Shown piece by piece: positions 15,552 to 24,801 of a DNA stretch of 64,000 nt (position 1 is the first letter of the stretch; every line of letters starts with the position of its first letter). The stretch is from positions 1,674,001-1,738,000 of the forward strand of contig NZ_PHHD01000001.1 of the NCBI RefSeq assembly GCF_002813445.1, read 5' to 3'. The stretch is from Pseudomonas tolaasii NCPPB 2192 (lineage in GTDB: Bacteria > Pseudomonadota > Gammaproteobacteria > Pseudomonadales > Pseudomonadaceae). Below the pieces are notes generated by a model, which was given only the letters and a program-made list of their open reading frames with translations, searched no databases and had not been told where the DNA came from. The translations under genes were made by a program, and so were the position numbers.

Positions 15552-16754
15552 ATGACTGCTGTTGATTTACCCGCTGTACCCCGTGTGCTGATTGCCGAGG
15601 CGGACCCTTGGTCGCGGGACCTGCTCAAGCAAGTGCTGTTGAATGTGCGCTGCGACGCGCGGCTGGATGTGTGTGCCGATGGTCAGCAAGCGGCCACACT
15701 GTTACGAGAAAAAACCTACGACCTGATTCTGGCGGATTGGGAGCTGCCGGGCGTCGATGGCCTGAGCCTGCTGCGCAACGTGCGGCAAAAACGCCGTTCG
15801 CTGCCGTTCATTCTGTTGAGCAGTCGCAATGACAGCGCCAGCGTGCGCGAAGCTTTGCCGCTGGCCCCCACGGCTTACCTGACCAAACCCCTGAACATGG
15901 AAGGCCTGACCCAGCGTCTGCAGGACTTGCTGCTCAACGAAGGCGAAAGCGTTTACTGCGAAATTCCGCCGCTGGCGCCGGGCATGACGTTGCCGGTGTT
16001 TTTGGAGCGTCGTCGCGAAGCCTCCGATGGTGCGCCGCTGCGGGTGGATGTGAAGGCCGCCGTGCAACACAGCCTCGGCCCCGACGGGCTGGACCTCAAA
16101 CGCCTGGAAGAACAGGTGTGCATGGACCCACAAATCACGGCGGTGCTGATCGCCGCAGCCAACAGCGCCGGCCATCACGGCACACCGGTGCAGACCCTGC
16201 CGGCGGCGCTGCACAAGCTGGCAGCCGGGCAGAGCATGAACCTGATCCTCGGCCTTGCCCTCAAGCACAACGTGGTACTGGGCGACCCGGCGCTGATCGC
16301 CTACGCCGAGCGCCACTGGCAGTTGTCCCAGGACACCGCCGACTACGCCCGTCGCCTGGCGCGCATGCTGGACCTGGACGTCGAGCGTTGTTACAGCGCC
16401 GGCATTCTGCATCGCCTGGGTGACCTAGCACTGTTGCGCTGCCTGGAAGACTGGCGCCAGGGCGGCGGTGCGCTGGATGACGAGGTCATCGGCGAGTCTC
16501 TGTTTACCTTTGGCGCGGCCTACGGTTCGGCGTTGCGCGCGCGCTGGCGCCTGCCGCTTGAGTTGCGCCAGTTGATTGCGGCGACGTATTCACTGGAAGG
16601 CGGGGTGTATTCGCGGGATGCGCTGGTGGTGAACCTGGCGGCGCAGATGGCGCGGCTGACCGAACATGAGGGGCTGGAAGCGCTGGCCAGGGGCAAGACC
16701 GCGCGGTTGCTGAAAGTCGGCCTGTCGGAGCTGACGCGCGTTCGCAAAAGCTGA
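15552..16754 (+). CDS. Response regulator with HDOD output domain
   Basis: A 400-residue protein. The N-terminal receiver domain (about residues 10-125) has acidic residues at 16 and 18, the phosphoacceptor Asp62 in ILADWELPG and Lys112 in YLTKPL. An HDOD domain (about 165-370), a degenerate HD-type fold without the metal-binding HD pair, follows. It probably relays a two-component signal to protein partners or to cyclic-di-GMP metabolism. No histidine kinase is adjacent. The gene converges on a diguanylate cyclase gene, which may share the pathway. Confidence 0.88.
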   Translation: MTAVDLPAVPRVLIAEADPWSRDLLKQVLLNVRCDARLDVCADGQQAATLLREKTYDLILADWELPGVDGLSLLRNVRQKRRSLPFILLSSRNDSASVREALPLAPTAYLTKPLNMEGLTQRLQDLLLNEGESVYCEIPPLAPGMTLPVFLERRREASDGAPLRVDVKAAVQHSLGPDGLDLKRLEEQVCMDPQITAVLIAAANSAGHHGTPVQTLPAALHKLAAGQSMNLILGLALKHNVVLGDPALIAYAERHWQLSQDTADYARRLARMLDLDVERCYSAGILHRLGDLALLRCLEDWRQGGGALDDEVIGESLFTFGAAYGSALRARWRLPLELRQLIAATYSLEGGVYSRDALVVNLAAQMARLTEHEGLEALARGKTARLLKVGLSELTRVRKS

Positions 16755-16771
16755 CAGCCACTGCTCAAACC

Positions 16772-16809
16772 CTGTGGGAGCTGGCTCCCACACAAGCCAG
16801 CTCCCGCAG
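16772..16809. repeat. Compressed REP hairpin between convergent genes
   Basis: CTGTGGGAGCTGGCTCCCACA is followed by AAGCCAGCTCCCGCAG. Short inverted REP units lie between the stops of the two convergent genes and probably act as a shared terminator-like structure. Confidence 0.75.
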
Positions 16810-16826
16810 TGTTGGGGTGGTTGATT

Positions 16827-17828
16827 TCAGTCTGCGATCACCCGGTTTTTGCCCAGGCGCTTGGCCTCGTACATGGCCGCATCGGCCCGTGCAAACAGGC
16901 TGTCCAGGGTCGAATCCTGCTCGCGCAGACTGGCCAGGCCCTGGCTGACGGTCACGGTAAAATCCCGGCCTTCGTAGCTGAATTTCAGCGCCTGGATTTC
17001 CTTGCCCAGCCGTTCGGCCACCTGCAGCGCCATTTCCGGTGCGCAGCCGGGCAGCACCGCCGCAAACTCTTCGCCACCAATGCGCCCGAACAGGTCGCCA
17101 CGGCGCAATACACTTCGCCCGCTCTCGGCGATACGCCGCAACACCTGATCGCCTTCCAGATGGCCGTAGGAGTCGTTGACGTCCTTGAAGTCATCAATGT
17201 CCAGCAACAGAAACGCCAGCGGCGCGCCCTGGGCGCAGGCGCTGTCGAAGGCCTGGTTGGCGCACTCGAAAAAATGCCGTCGGTTGCTGCTTTGGGTCAG
17301 CACGTCGGTGGTGGCCAGGCGGTGCAGCTCCAGCTCCATTTGCTTCTTTTCGGTGATGTCTTCGGCCATACCGACCACGATCAACGGTTCGCCGGGTTCA
17401 GCTTGCTGGTTGATGTAGCACTTGTCGCTCAGCCAGCGGATTTGCCCGTCGGCGGTGATGATGCGGTACTCGCGGTCCTCCACCGCGCCGTCTTCCAGCA
17501 CGCGGGCCAGGCTGTGTTCGGCGTAGTCGAGGTCTTCAGGGTGAATACTGTTGCGCCATTCCCGGTGGTCGGCCAGCAGTAAAACCGCCGAACGGCCGAA
17601 CACCCGCTCATAGGCCGGGCTCACATACAGCACGCGCCGCGTCTCCCAATCAATGGCCCACAGCACGGCGTTCACGCTGACCAGCAGGGAACTCAACAGT
17701 TGTTCGCGTTCACTCAGTCGCTCGACTTCACCCTGGGCATGCACCAGCGCCAGCAGGGTCGCCGCTGCGGCCGGGCGGGAAGGCTCGGCCGTGGGCGTGT
17801 CGGGTGGAAAGGGGTTTTCGAGAACCAT
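16827..17828 (-). CDS. PAS-GGEEF diguanylate cyclase
   Basis: A 333-residue soluble protein. An N-terminal helix is followed by a PAS domain (about residues 45-165, with IHPEDL and a PAC-type YRIITADGQIRW). The cyclase domain has an intact active site GGEEF at 251-255 and the inhibitory-site RRGD at 242-245, exactly five residues upstream, so product inhibition is expected. It makes cyclic di-GMP from two GTP. No transmembrane segment is seen, so it senses a cytoplasmic cue through PAS. A coiled segment KKQMELELHRLAT links the domains. Confidence 0.92.
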   Translation of the reverse strand: MVLENPFPPDTPTAEPSRPAAAATLLALVHAQGEVERLSEREQLLSSLLVSVNAVLWAIDWETRRVLYVSPAYERVFGRSAVLLLADHREWRNSIHPEDLDYAEHSLARVLEDGAVEDREYRIITADGQIRWLSDKCYINQQAEPGEPLIVVGMAEDITEKKQMELELHRLATTDVLTQSSNRRHFFECANQAFDSACAQGAPLAFLLLDIDDFKDVNDSYGHLEGDQVLRRIAESGRSVLRRGDLFGRIGGEEFAAVLPGCAPEMALQVAERLGKEIQALKFSYEGRDFTVTVSQGLASLREQDSTLDSLFARADAAMYEAKRLGKNRVIAD

Positions 17829-18030
17829 CGGTACAACTCTCTCTGGGCGCGCCGCAGGATGGAGCCGCGATCACTACAAGGGGGCCACCATGATGGCGAA
17901 GTGTTCATTGAGAGAGGGGAATTGCGGTGAAGTTCCGTGATACGGCTGACTAAGAAATGACGTCAGAAACCGGTGGCAAGCCAAATCCGGTGCTCAGCCC
18001 AACGCTCTTCACTTAAAGGCGAACGCTGTC

Positions 18031-18125
18031 ACTGTGGCGAGCGAGCTTGCTCGCGCTGGACTGCGCAGCAGTCCCGATTTGGGGCCGCTTCGCAGCCCAG
18101 CGCGAGCAAGCTCGCTCGCCACAGT
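18031..18125. repeat. Inverted REP pair, GAGCGAGCTTGCTCGC subfamily
   Basis: ACTGTGGCGAGCGAGCTTGCTCGCGCTGG is mirrored by CCAGCGCGAGCAAGCTCGCTCGCCACAGT with long perfect arms. This is a different REP subfamily from the TGTGGGAGC elements elsewhere. It lies between two minus-strand genes, 3' of desA. Confidence 0.92.
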
Positions 18126-18132
18126 AGGATGG

Positions 18133-19317
18133 TCAGACTGCCGCAGGACGCAGCGAGTAGGTCTTCAACTGGTGGGCAAAATCACGCAGTGACTGGATGC
18201 CGCTGGCCTCGGCTTCATGGACCCATTCCTTGATCGCGGCGAGCATGTCGTGGCCGTTGGAGCTGGTCTTTAGCCAGATCTGCTGCAAGGCCAGGCGCTT
18301 CTCGTAGATCACCGTCAGGGCATGGCTGTGTTCCAGCATGCTCTGGATGCGCACGTGGTGGCGGTCATCCAGCAGGCTGGTTTCACGGGACAGCAGGCGC
18401 TTGGCACGGTGAAACTGGTGACGCACCGAATGATCGACCTTTTCCAGCTCCTGCTTGACCAGCGGGCCGATCACCAATTTGCGGTACTGGGCCATGATCT
18501 GGAAGCGGTTGTTGAGGATCGCCATGGCGGTGTCCATGTCCAGATGGCCCTTGCCCTCCACGCGATGCGCGATAGGCGCCACGCGCTGTACCTTGGCCAG
18601 GCGCAGGAAGCTGAATACCTTGATCCACGCCCAACCGAGGTCGAACTCCCACTTTTTCACCGACAGTTTGGCCGAGTTGGGATAGGTGTGGTGGTTGTTG
18701 TGCAGTTCTTCGCCGCCAACAATGATGCCCCACGGCACCAGGTTGGTCGCCGCATCACGGCATTCGAAGTTGCGATAGCCCACCGCATGGCCCAGACCGT
18801 TGATCACGCCGGCGGCCCAGAACGGAATCCACATCATCTGGATCGCCCAGATGGTGATGCCGATAGTGCCGAACAGCAGCAGGTCGATGACCGCCATGAT
18901 CGCCACGCCCAGCAGCGGGTAGGGCGTATAGATTTTGCGTTCGATCCAGTCGTCCGGGCAGTTTTTGCCGTAGATGCGCAGGGTCTCGGGGTTTTCGGCC
19001 TCGGCGCGGTACAGCTCGGCGCCTTTGCGCATCACGGTAGACAGGCCTTTGATGACCGGGCTGTGCGGGTCGTCGACGGTTTCGCACTTGGCGTGGTGTT
19101 TGCGGTGGATGGCGGTCCACTCGCGAGTGTTCTGCGCTGTGGTCAGCCACAGCCAGAAGCGGAAGAAGTGTTTCAAGCCACCATTGAGCTCCAGGGAGCG
19201 ATGGGCTGAATAACGGTGCAGATAGACGGTGACACCAACAATGGTCACGTGGGTCATCAACAGCGTGACTGCCACCAGTTGCCAGGCTGACAGGTCAAGA
19301 AAACCGTTGTACCACAT
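18133..19317 (-). CDS. desA: Membrane fatty-acid desaturase (delta-9 type)
   Basis: A 394-residue integral membrane desaturase. Start at the CAT complement 19315-19317, giving MWYNGFLDL, which is the usual start. Histidine motifs for the di-iron site are YLHRYSAHR (about residues 31-39), IHRKHHAKC (about 70-78) and ELHNNHHTYP (about 206-215). Hydrophobic helices flank them. It introduces double bonds into acyl chains of membrane lipids. P. aeruginosa has two such enzymes, DesA and DesB. The neighbours here (PAS-GGDEF-EAL, YezD-like, sbp, cysTWA) match the desA locus, and there is no desT or oxidoreductase gene as at desB. Confidence 0.88.
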   Translation of the reverse strand: MWYNGFLDLSAWQLVAVTLLMTHVTIVGVTVYLHRYSAHRSLELNGGLKHFFRFWLWLTTAQNTREWTAIHRKHHAKCETVDDPHSPVIKGLSTVMRKGAELYRAEAENPETLRIYGKNCPDDWIERKIYTPYPLLGVAIMAVIDLLLFGTIGITIWAIQMMWIPFWAAGVINGLGHAVGYRNFECRDAATNLVPWGIIVGGEELHNNHHTYPNSAKLSVKKWEFDLGWAWIKVFSFLRLAKVQRVAPIAHRVEGKGHLDMDTAMAILNNRFQIMAQYRKLVIGPLVKQELEKVDHSVRHQFHRAKRLLSRETSLLDDRHHVRIQSMLEHSHALTVIYEKRLALQQIWLKTSSNGHDMLAAIKEWVHEAEASGIQSLRDFAHQLKTYSLRPAAV

Positions 19318-19483
19318 AGGCTGTATGGCCCTCAGATAAAGAAAAAAACAGCTCACGCATTATCACTAAGCTCACAGATAAAACCAGCCACCCTTTCAGA
19401 TAGGAGTGACTGGATGTTTCTTATTCTATAATCCGCAGCCTTTGTGGGGCGATTATGTTTTTTGGGTAAGGATTACTGACTCT

Positions 19484-21397
19484 ATGCTGTTTTCATACCG
19501 AGGTGCCCTGCGTGTGGGGCTGGTATACCTGCTGGTTTCCATCGCCTGGTTCCAGCTCAGCAACCCTCTATTAATCAACTTTCTCGATGACCCGAAGGCG
19601 TTAGAGCGCTGGCTGCAGGTGCGCGGCTACGTGTGGATCGCCCTCAGCACCGTGGCGATCTACCTGATTTGCCTGCGTTTTGCCCATACCCACCGGCAAC
19701 TGCAGCCCCTCAAGGCCAATCGCGAGCGCCTGCAACAGGCTGCCGCCGTGTTCGACTGCACCCGCGAAGGTGTGCTGGTCACCGACGCCCGAGGCCTGAT
19801 CGTGCACGTCAACCGGGCGTTCATGGCAATCACGGGCTACAGCCGCGAAGACGTCATGGGCGAGCGGCCGAACCTGTTCAAATCCGGTCGCCATTCGTCG
19901 AATTTCTATCAACAGATGTTCCAGACCCTGGAGCGCACCGGGGAATGGAGCGGTGAAATCTGGAACCGGCGCAAAAGCGGCGAGATTTACCCACAGTGGC
20001 AAACCATCCGTGTCATTCGTGATGACCAGGGCGCTGTCAGCCATTACGTGGCGGTGTTTTCCGACATCAGCGCCATCAAGGATTCCGAGCACGAACTGGC
20101 GCACCTCGCCCACCACGACCCGCTGACCGATTTGCCCAACCGCCTGCTGTTTACCGACCGTGCCGAGCAGGCGCTGGCGTCGGCCCAGGTGCATAAACGC
20201 GGCTGCGCGTTGCTGTTACTGGACCTGGACCACTTCAAAATCATCAACGACAGCCTTGGCCACAATGTCGGCGACCAGTTGCTCAAGGCCGTGGGCGAGC
20301 GCCTCAAAAGCCTGTTCGGCCCCGGGGTCACCCTGGCGCGCCTGGGCGGCGACGAGTTCGCGGTGCTGGCGGAAAGTTGTCCACAGGTGGTGCAGGCCGC
20401 CGCCCTGGCCCAGCGCATGCTCGATGCGATGAAGCAGCCGTTCATCTTTGACGGCCACCAGCTGTTTATCAGCGCCAGCATCGGCATCAGCCTGTTTCCC
20501 AGTGATGCCTTGAGCGCCGAGCAATTGCTGCGCAACGCCGATTCTGCGCTGTTCAAGGCCAAAAGCGCTGGCCGTGAGGGCTACGCGCTGTACACCGAAG
20601 AACTGACCGCCCACGCCCAGCATCGCGTGGAAATCGCCAGCGAGCTGCGCCGCGCCCTCGATCAGCACGAGCTGCGCGTCTATTACCAGCCGGTGCACAA
20701 CCTGCAAGACAGCCGCCTGATCGGCTTCGAAGCGCTGGTGCGCTGGCAGCACCCGGAGCGTGGGCTGGTGCCGCCGGGGGAATTTATCCCCATCGCCGAG
20801 CGCACCGGGTTGATCGCGGAGATTGACGCCTGGGTCATGGACCAGGCCTGTCGCCAGATGTGCCAGTGGCTGGCCGGCGGTGTGACGTTGAGTTTTATCG
20901 CGGTGAATGTGTCCAGCCGACTGTTTGCCCGGCGTGAGCTGTACGAGCAGGTTGCCCAGGTGTTGCACGTCACGGGCCTGGATCCGGCGTTTCTGGAGCT
21001 GGAAGTCACCGAAAGCGCCGTGATGGACGACCCCGAGGTCGCGCTTGAGCAGTTGCACCGCCTGCGCGAACTGGGCCTGCGCCTGGCCATCGACGACTTC
21101 GGCACCGGCTATTCCTCGTTGCTGCGCCTTAAGCGTTTGCCGGTGCAGAAACTCAAGATCGACCAGGGCTTTGTTGCCGGGTTGCCATGGGATGAAGACG
21201 ACGCGGCGATTGTGCGCGTGGTGATCGCCCTGGCGAAAAGCATGGGCATGCAGGTGCACGCCGAGGGGATTGAGCAGATGGAGCAAGCGCGGTTTCTGCT
21301 GGAGCAGGAGTGCGACATGGGGCAGGGGTATTGGTTTGGGCGGCCGGTGCCGGCGAGTGAAATCGATTGGAACCGAGCCCCCCCAATCCAGAATTGA
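19484..21397 (+). CDS. Membrane PAS-GGDEF-EAL protein, probable c-di-GMP phosphodiesterase
   Basis: A 637-residue protein. ATG 19484 follows TAAGGA. Two transmembrane helices (about residues 9-27 and 48-66) flank a short loop. A PAS domain (about 85-200) follows, then GGDEF at 288-292 (intact, but without the RxxD inhibitory site) and an EAL domain from about 380 with EAL at 416-418 and DDFGTGYSS. Both active sites look complete, so the balance of synthesis and hydrolysis is not decidable here. Many such tandem proteins are phosphodiesterases with regulatory GGDEF. It is syntenic with PA0285 of P. aeruginosa and divergent from desA. Confidence 0.9.
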   Translation: MLFSYRGALRVGLVYLLVSIAWFQLSNPLLINFLDDPKALERWLQVRGYVWIALSTVAIYLICLRFAHTHRQLQPLKANRERLQQAAAVFDCTREGVLVTDARGLIVHVNRAFMAITGYSREDVMGERPNLFKSGRHSSNFYQQMFQTLERTGEWSGEIWNRRKSGEIYPQWQTIRVIRDDQGAVSHYVAVFSDISAIKDSEHELAHLAHHDPLTDLPNRLLFTDRAEQALASAQVHKRGCALLLLDLDHFKIINDSLGHNVGDQLLKAVGERLKSLFGPGVTLARLGGDEFAVLAESCPQVVQAAALAQRMLDAMKQPFIFDGHQLFISASIGISLFPSDALSAEQLLRNADSALFKAKSAGREGYALYTEELTAHAQHRVEIASELRRALDQHELRVYYQPVHNLQDSRLIGFEALVRWQHPERGLVPPGEFIPIAERTGLIAEIDAWVMDQACRQMCQWLAGGVTLSFIAVNVSSRLFARRELYEQVAQVLHVTGLDPAFLELEVTESAVMDDPEVALEQLHRLRELGLRLAIDDFGTGYSSLLRLKRLPVQKLKIDQGFVAGLPWDEDDAAIVRVVIALAKSMGMQVHAEGIEQMEQARFLLEQECDMGQGYWFGRPVPASEIDWNRAPPIQN

Positions 21398-21411
21398 AAT
21401 GTGGCCAAAAA

Positions 21412-21431
21412 TGTGGGAGCCAGCTCCCACA
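21412..21431. repeat. Single REP hairpin
   Basis: TGTGGGAGCCAGCTCCCACA is a minimal palindromic REP, 15 bases after the stop of the EAL-domain gene. It could act as a weak terminator. Confidence 0.75.
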
Positions 21432-21504
21432 ATTGGATCTTCTCAAGGCGTTATTTCGGTGCTCGGGCACAAAATCCGCGCGCAACCCCACGCCCCGTCA
21501 GAAA

Positions 21505-21600
21505 ATTCTTTCTGGTTATATAAACATTCTTAAATAGTATTTTTAAGAATATCCGCGCTTATCTACTATCGCCCTCACGCCGCAAGCAGTGCCGCCACTG
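21505..21600 (+). promoter_or_regulatory. AT-rich promoter region with palindrome, candidate CysB-controlled
   Basis: A TCTGGTTATATAAACATTCTT stretch precedes the sulfate genes. A perfect inverted repeat ATTCTTAAA-TAGTATT-TTTAAGAAT (21526-21550) sits about 80 bases before the small YezD-like gene. Sulfate-uptake genes are normally activated by the LysR-type regulator CysB during sulfur limitation, so a CysB site is a reasonable inference. Confidence 0.5.
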
Positions 21601-21630
21601 CGAGGCACTATTCATTTCAGGAGCGAGACC

Positions 21631-21813
21631 ATGAGCGCATCTCTACGTAGCGTCGACGGCCAGGACGAAGCAGCCATTTTGCGTGAGATCCAGAGCGCGT
21701 TGCGCGATCTGCGGTTTGGCGCGGTGGAAATCACGGTGCATAACGCCCAAGTGGTACAGATTGAACGCAAGGAAAAATTCCGTTTGCAGAACCCGGGCAA
21801 CAAACCGGCTTAA
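21631..21813 (+). CDS. DUF2292 (YezD-like) small protein
   Basis: A 60-residue protein starting at ATG 21631 after TCAGGAGCGAG. The core RFGAVEITVHNAQVVQIER (about residues 29-47) is the hallmark of the DUF2292/YezD family, which is repeatedly found beside sulfate or cysteine genes. The molecular role is unknown. It is likely cotranscribed with sbp, 75 bases downstream. It matches the position of PA0284. Confidence 0.82.
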   Translation: MSASLRSVDGQDEAAILREIQSALRDLRFGAVEITVHNAQVVQIERKEKFRLQNPGNKPA

Positions 21814-21888
21814 GCAACCACGGCGATTCGCATGCTAGACCCGCAACTATAAGAAAAAGCCAACACCCCAGAATTTCAGGAGCCTTCT

Positions 21889-22899
21889 ATGTCGTCGATT
21901 CGCCGTTACGCCCTGGCCGCACTGGCCAGTGCCGTGTTTGCCGGTTCTGCCGTTGCCAAGGACTACGAGTTGCTCAACGTCTCGTATGACCCTACCCGTG
22001 AGCTGTACCAGGATTACAACGCTGAATTCACCAACTTCTGGAAACAGTCCCACCCCGGTGACAACGTCAAGATCCAGCAATCCCACGGCGGCTCGGGCAA
22101 GCAAGGCCGTGCGGTGATCGACGGTCTGCGCGCCGACGTGGTCACCCTGGCCCTGGCCGGTGATATCGACGAAATCGCCAAATTGGGCAAGACCCTGCCG
22201 GAAAACTGGCAAACCCGTCTGCCGGACGCCAGCACCCCGTACACCTCGACCATCGTGTTCCTGGTGCGCAAGGGCAACCCCAAAGGCATCAAGGACTGGG
22301 GCGACCTGATCAAGAAGGACGTTTCGGTGATCACCCCCAACCCGAAAACCTCCGGCGGTGCGCGCTGGAACTTCCTTGCCGCCTGGGCCTACGGCCTGAA
22401 AGCCGGCGGCAGCGAAGCCAAGGCCCAGGAATACGTGAAAGAGCTGTTCAAGCACGTACCGGTGCTGGATACCGGCGCGCGCGGTTCGACCATCACCTTC
22501 GTCAACAACGGTCAGGGTGACGTGTTGCTGGCTTGGGAAAACGAAGCGTTCCTGGCGTTGAAGGAAGACGGCGGCGCCGACAAGTTCGACATCGTCGTGC
22601 CTTCCCTGTCGATCCTCGCCGAGCCACCGGTTGCCGTGGTCGACAAGAATGCCGAGAAAAAGGGCAACACCGAAATCGCCACTGAATACCTGAAACACCT
22701 GTACAGCCCGGCTGGCCAGGAGATTGCGGCGAAGAACTTCTACCGCCCACGCGATGAAAAAGTCGCCGCCAAATACGCCCAGCAGTTCCCGAAACTGGAC
22801 CTGGTGACTATCGACAAAGACTTCGGCGGCTGGAAAACTGCCCAACCGAAATTCTTTAACGACGGCGGCGTGTTCGACCAGATTTACACCGCGCAGTAA
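21889..22899 (+). CDS. sbp: Periplasmic sulfate-binding protein
   Basis: A 336-residue protein with a cleavable signal peptide (MSSIRRYALAALASAVFAG, cleavage after AVA-KD). It captures sulfate, possibly thiosulfate, for the CysTWA importer. Family signatures are LLNVSYDPTRELYQDYN near the N-terminus, SHGGSGKQ (anion-binding loop), ADVVTLALAGDID, NPKTSGGARWNFL and GARGSTITFV. It is separated from cysT by a 194-base gap with a REP pair, which could lower downstream expression relative to the abundant binding protein. Confidence 0.95.
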   Translation: MSSIRRYALAALASAVFAGSAVAKDYELLNVSYDPTRELYQDYNAEFTNFWKQSHPGDNVKIQQSHGGSGKQGRAVIDGLRADVVTLALAGDIDEIAKLGKTLPENWQTRLPDASTPYTSTIVFLVRKGNPKGIKDWGDLIKKDVSVITPNPKTSGGARWNFLAAWAYGLKAGGSEAKAQEYVKELFKHVPVLDTGARGSTITFVNNGQGDVLLAWENEAFLALKEDGGADKFDIVVPSLSILAEPPVAVVDKNAEKKGNTEIATEYLKHLYSPAGQEIAAKNFYRPRDEKVAAKYAQQFPKLDLVTIDKDFGGWKTAQPKFFNDGGVFDQIYTAQ

Positions 22900-22945
22900 A
22901 CCAAAATACCTGTAGGCGCCTGATTCTCTTTGGGAGCTGAGCTTG

Positions 22946-23032
22946 TGTGGGAGCTGGCTTGCCTGCGATAGCATCACCCCGGTGTGACTGACATACCGAG
23001 GTGTCTGCATCGCAGGCAAGCCAGCTCCCACA
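22946..23032. repeat. Inverted REP pair inside the sulfate operon
   Basis: TGTGGGAGCTGGCTTGCCTGCGAT faces ATCGCAGGCAAGCCAGCTCCCACA. A further half unit GGCTCCCACA follows at about 23041-23050. Its place between binding-protein and permease genes is typical of REP-mediated 3' mRNA protection. Confidence 0.92.
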
Positions 23033-23093
23033 TAAGGCCGGCTCCCACAGCGCGCGTGTGCCTTCAGTGGTTTTCCCCTAACCAAGGACTCTT

Positions 23094-23912
23094 ATGTCGC
23101 GTCGTATCTCCCCCGTCATACCCGGCTTCGGGCTGACGCTGGGCTACACCGTGGTGTACCTCAGCCTGATCGTACTCATCCCCCTGGCGGCGATGTTTGT
23201 ACACGCCGCTCAACTTACCTGGGATCAGTTCTGGAACATCATCTCTGCACCTCGCGTGCTGGCGGCGTTGAAACTGAGCTTCGGCACCGCCCTGTACGCC
23301 GCCATCATCAACGGCGTGATCGGCACACTGTTGGCCTGGGTGCTGGTGCGCTACACCTTCCCCGGCCGCAAGATCATCGATGCGATGATTGACCTGCCGT
23401 TCGCCCTGCCTACTGCCGTGGCCGGTATCGCGCTCACCGCGCTGTACACCCCGACCGGGCTGGTGGGCCAGTTTGCCACCGACCTGGGCTTCAAAATTGC
23501 CTACACCCCGCTGGGCATCACGCTGGCGCTGACCTTCGTGACGCTGCCGTTCGTGGTGCGCACGGTGCAGCCGGTACTCGCCGACATCCCGCGGGAAATC
23601 GAAGAAGCCGCCGCCTGCCTGGGCGCCAAGCCGTTGCAGGTGTTCCGCTACATCCTCGTGCCCGCCTTGCTGCCTGCCTGGCTGACCGGCTTCGCGCTGG
23701 CCTTCGCGCGCGGTGTGGGTGAATACGGTTCGGTGATTTTCATCGCCGGCAACATGCCGATGAAAACCGAGATCCTGCCGCTGCTGATCATGGTCAAGCT
23801 CGACCAATACGACTACCACGGCGCCACGTCCATCGGCGTGCTGATGCTGGTGGTTTCCTTTGTTTTGCTGCTGCTGATCAACTTGCTGCAGCGTCGCATC
23901 GAACACCCATAA
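23094..23912 (+). CDS. cysT: Sulfate ABC transporter permease CysT
   Basis: A 272-residue inner-membrane permease, one half of the CysTW channel. It has about six hydrophobic helices. The cytoplasmic coupling EAA-type loop is EEAAACLGAKPLQVFRYILVP (about residues 167-187, shortened here as EEAAACLGA). GVGEYGSVIFIAG is a typical CysT segment. ATG 23094 follows AAGGACTCTT. cysW begins 13 bases after its stop. Confidence 0.95.
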   Translation: MSRRISPVIPGFGLTLGYTVVYLSLIVLIPLAAMFVHAAQLTWDQFWNIISAPRVLAALKLSFGTALYAAIINGVIGTLLAWVLVRYTFPGRKIIDAMIDLPFALPTAVAGIALTALYTPTGLVGQFATDLGFKIAYTPLGITLALTFVTLPFVVRTVQPVLADIPREIEEAAACLGAKPLQVFRYILVPALLPAWLTGFALAFARGVGEYGSVIFIAGNMPMKTEILPLLIMVKLDQYDYHGATSIGVLMLVVSFVLLLLINLLQRRIEHP

Positions 23913-23925
23913 GGAGGCGCGGAGC

Positions 23926-24798
23926 ATGTCCCAATCGTCTATTTCCGCCGCGTCCTCGGCCAACGCTGCCCGCCGTGGCAGCGCGGTGTCGCGCCGCATC
24001 CTGATCAGCCTCGGCTGGCTGGTGTTCGCCCTGTTCCTGCTGCTGCCGCTGTTTATCGTGGTGTCCCAGGGCTTGAAGAACGGCCTCGGCGCGTTCTTCA
24101 CCGCGATCCTCGAACCCGACGCGCTGTCGGCGCTGAAACTCACGGTCATCGCCGTGGTGATTTCGGTGCCCCTCAACGTGGTGTTCGGCGTCAGCGCCGC
24201 GTGGTGCGTGAGCAAATACTCGTTCCGTGGCAAGAGCATCCTGGTCACGCTGATCGACCTGCCGTTCTCGGTGTCGCCAGTGATCGCGGGTTTGGTCTAC
24301 GTGCTGATGTTCGGCGCCCAGGGCTTCTTCGGGCCCTGGCTTGCCGACCATGACATCCAGATCGTGTTCGCCTTGCCCGGCATCGTGCTGGCGACCATCT
24401 TCGTCACCGTGCCCTTCGTGGCCCGTGAACTGATCCCGCTGATGCAGGAACAGGGCACCCAGGAAGAAGAGGCCGCGCGCCTGCTCGGCGCCAATGGCTG
24501 GCAGATGTTCTGGCATGTGACCGTGCCGAACATCAAATGGGGTCTGATCTACGGCGTGGTGCTGTGTACCGCGCGGGCCATGGGTGAGTTCGGCGCGGTG
24601 TCGGTGGTGTCCGGCCACATTCGCGGCGTGACCAATACCCTGCCGCTGCACGTCGAGATTCTCTACAACGAATACAACCACGTTGCCGCGTTTGCGGTGG
24701 CCAGCCTGTTGCTGATCCTGGCGCTCTTCATCCTGCTGCTCAAGCAGTGGAGCGAGAACCGTATCAACCGCCTGCGCAAAAGCGCCGGTGAGGAATAA
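23926..24798 (+). CDS. cysW: Sulfate ABC transporter permease CysW
   Basis: A 290-residue inner-membrane permease that pairs with CysT. An N-terminal polar stretch of about 25 residues precedes the first helix (LISLGWLVFALFLLLPLFIV). The EAA loop is QEEEAARLLGANGWQMF. The GEFGAVSVVSGHIRG segment is typical of CysW. The ribosome site AAGGAGGCG overlaps the end of the intergenic spacer after cysT. cysA follows 3 bases after the stop, so the three genes are one transcription unit. Confidence 0.95.
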   Translation: MSQSSISAASSANAARRGSAVSRRILISLGWLVFALFLLLPLFIVVSQGLKNGLGAFFTAILEPDALSALKLTVIAVVISVPLNVVFGVSAAWCVSKYSFRGKSILVTLIDLPFSVSPVIAGLVYVLMFGAQGFFGPWLADHDIQIVFALPGIVLATIFVTVPFVARELIPLMQEQGTQEEEAARLLGANGWQMFWHVTVPNIKWGLIYGVVLCTARAMGEFGAVSVVSGHIRGVTNTLPLHVEILYNEYNHVAAFAVASLLLILALFILLLKQWSENRINRLRKSAGEE

Positions 24799-24801
24799 GT
24801 C

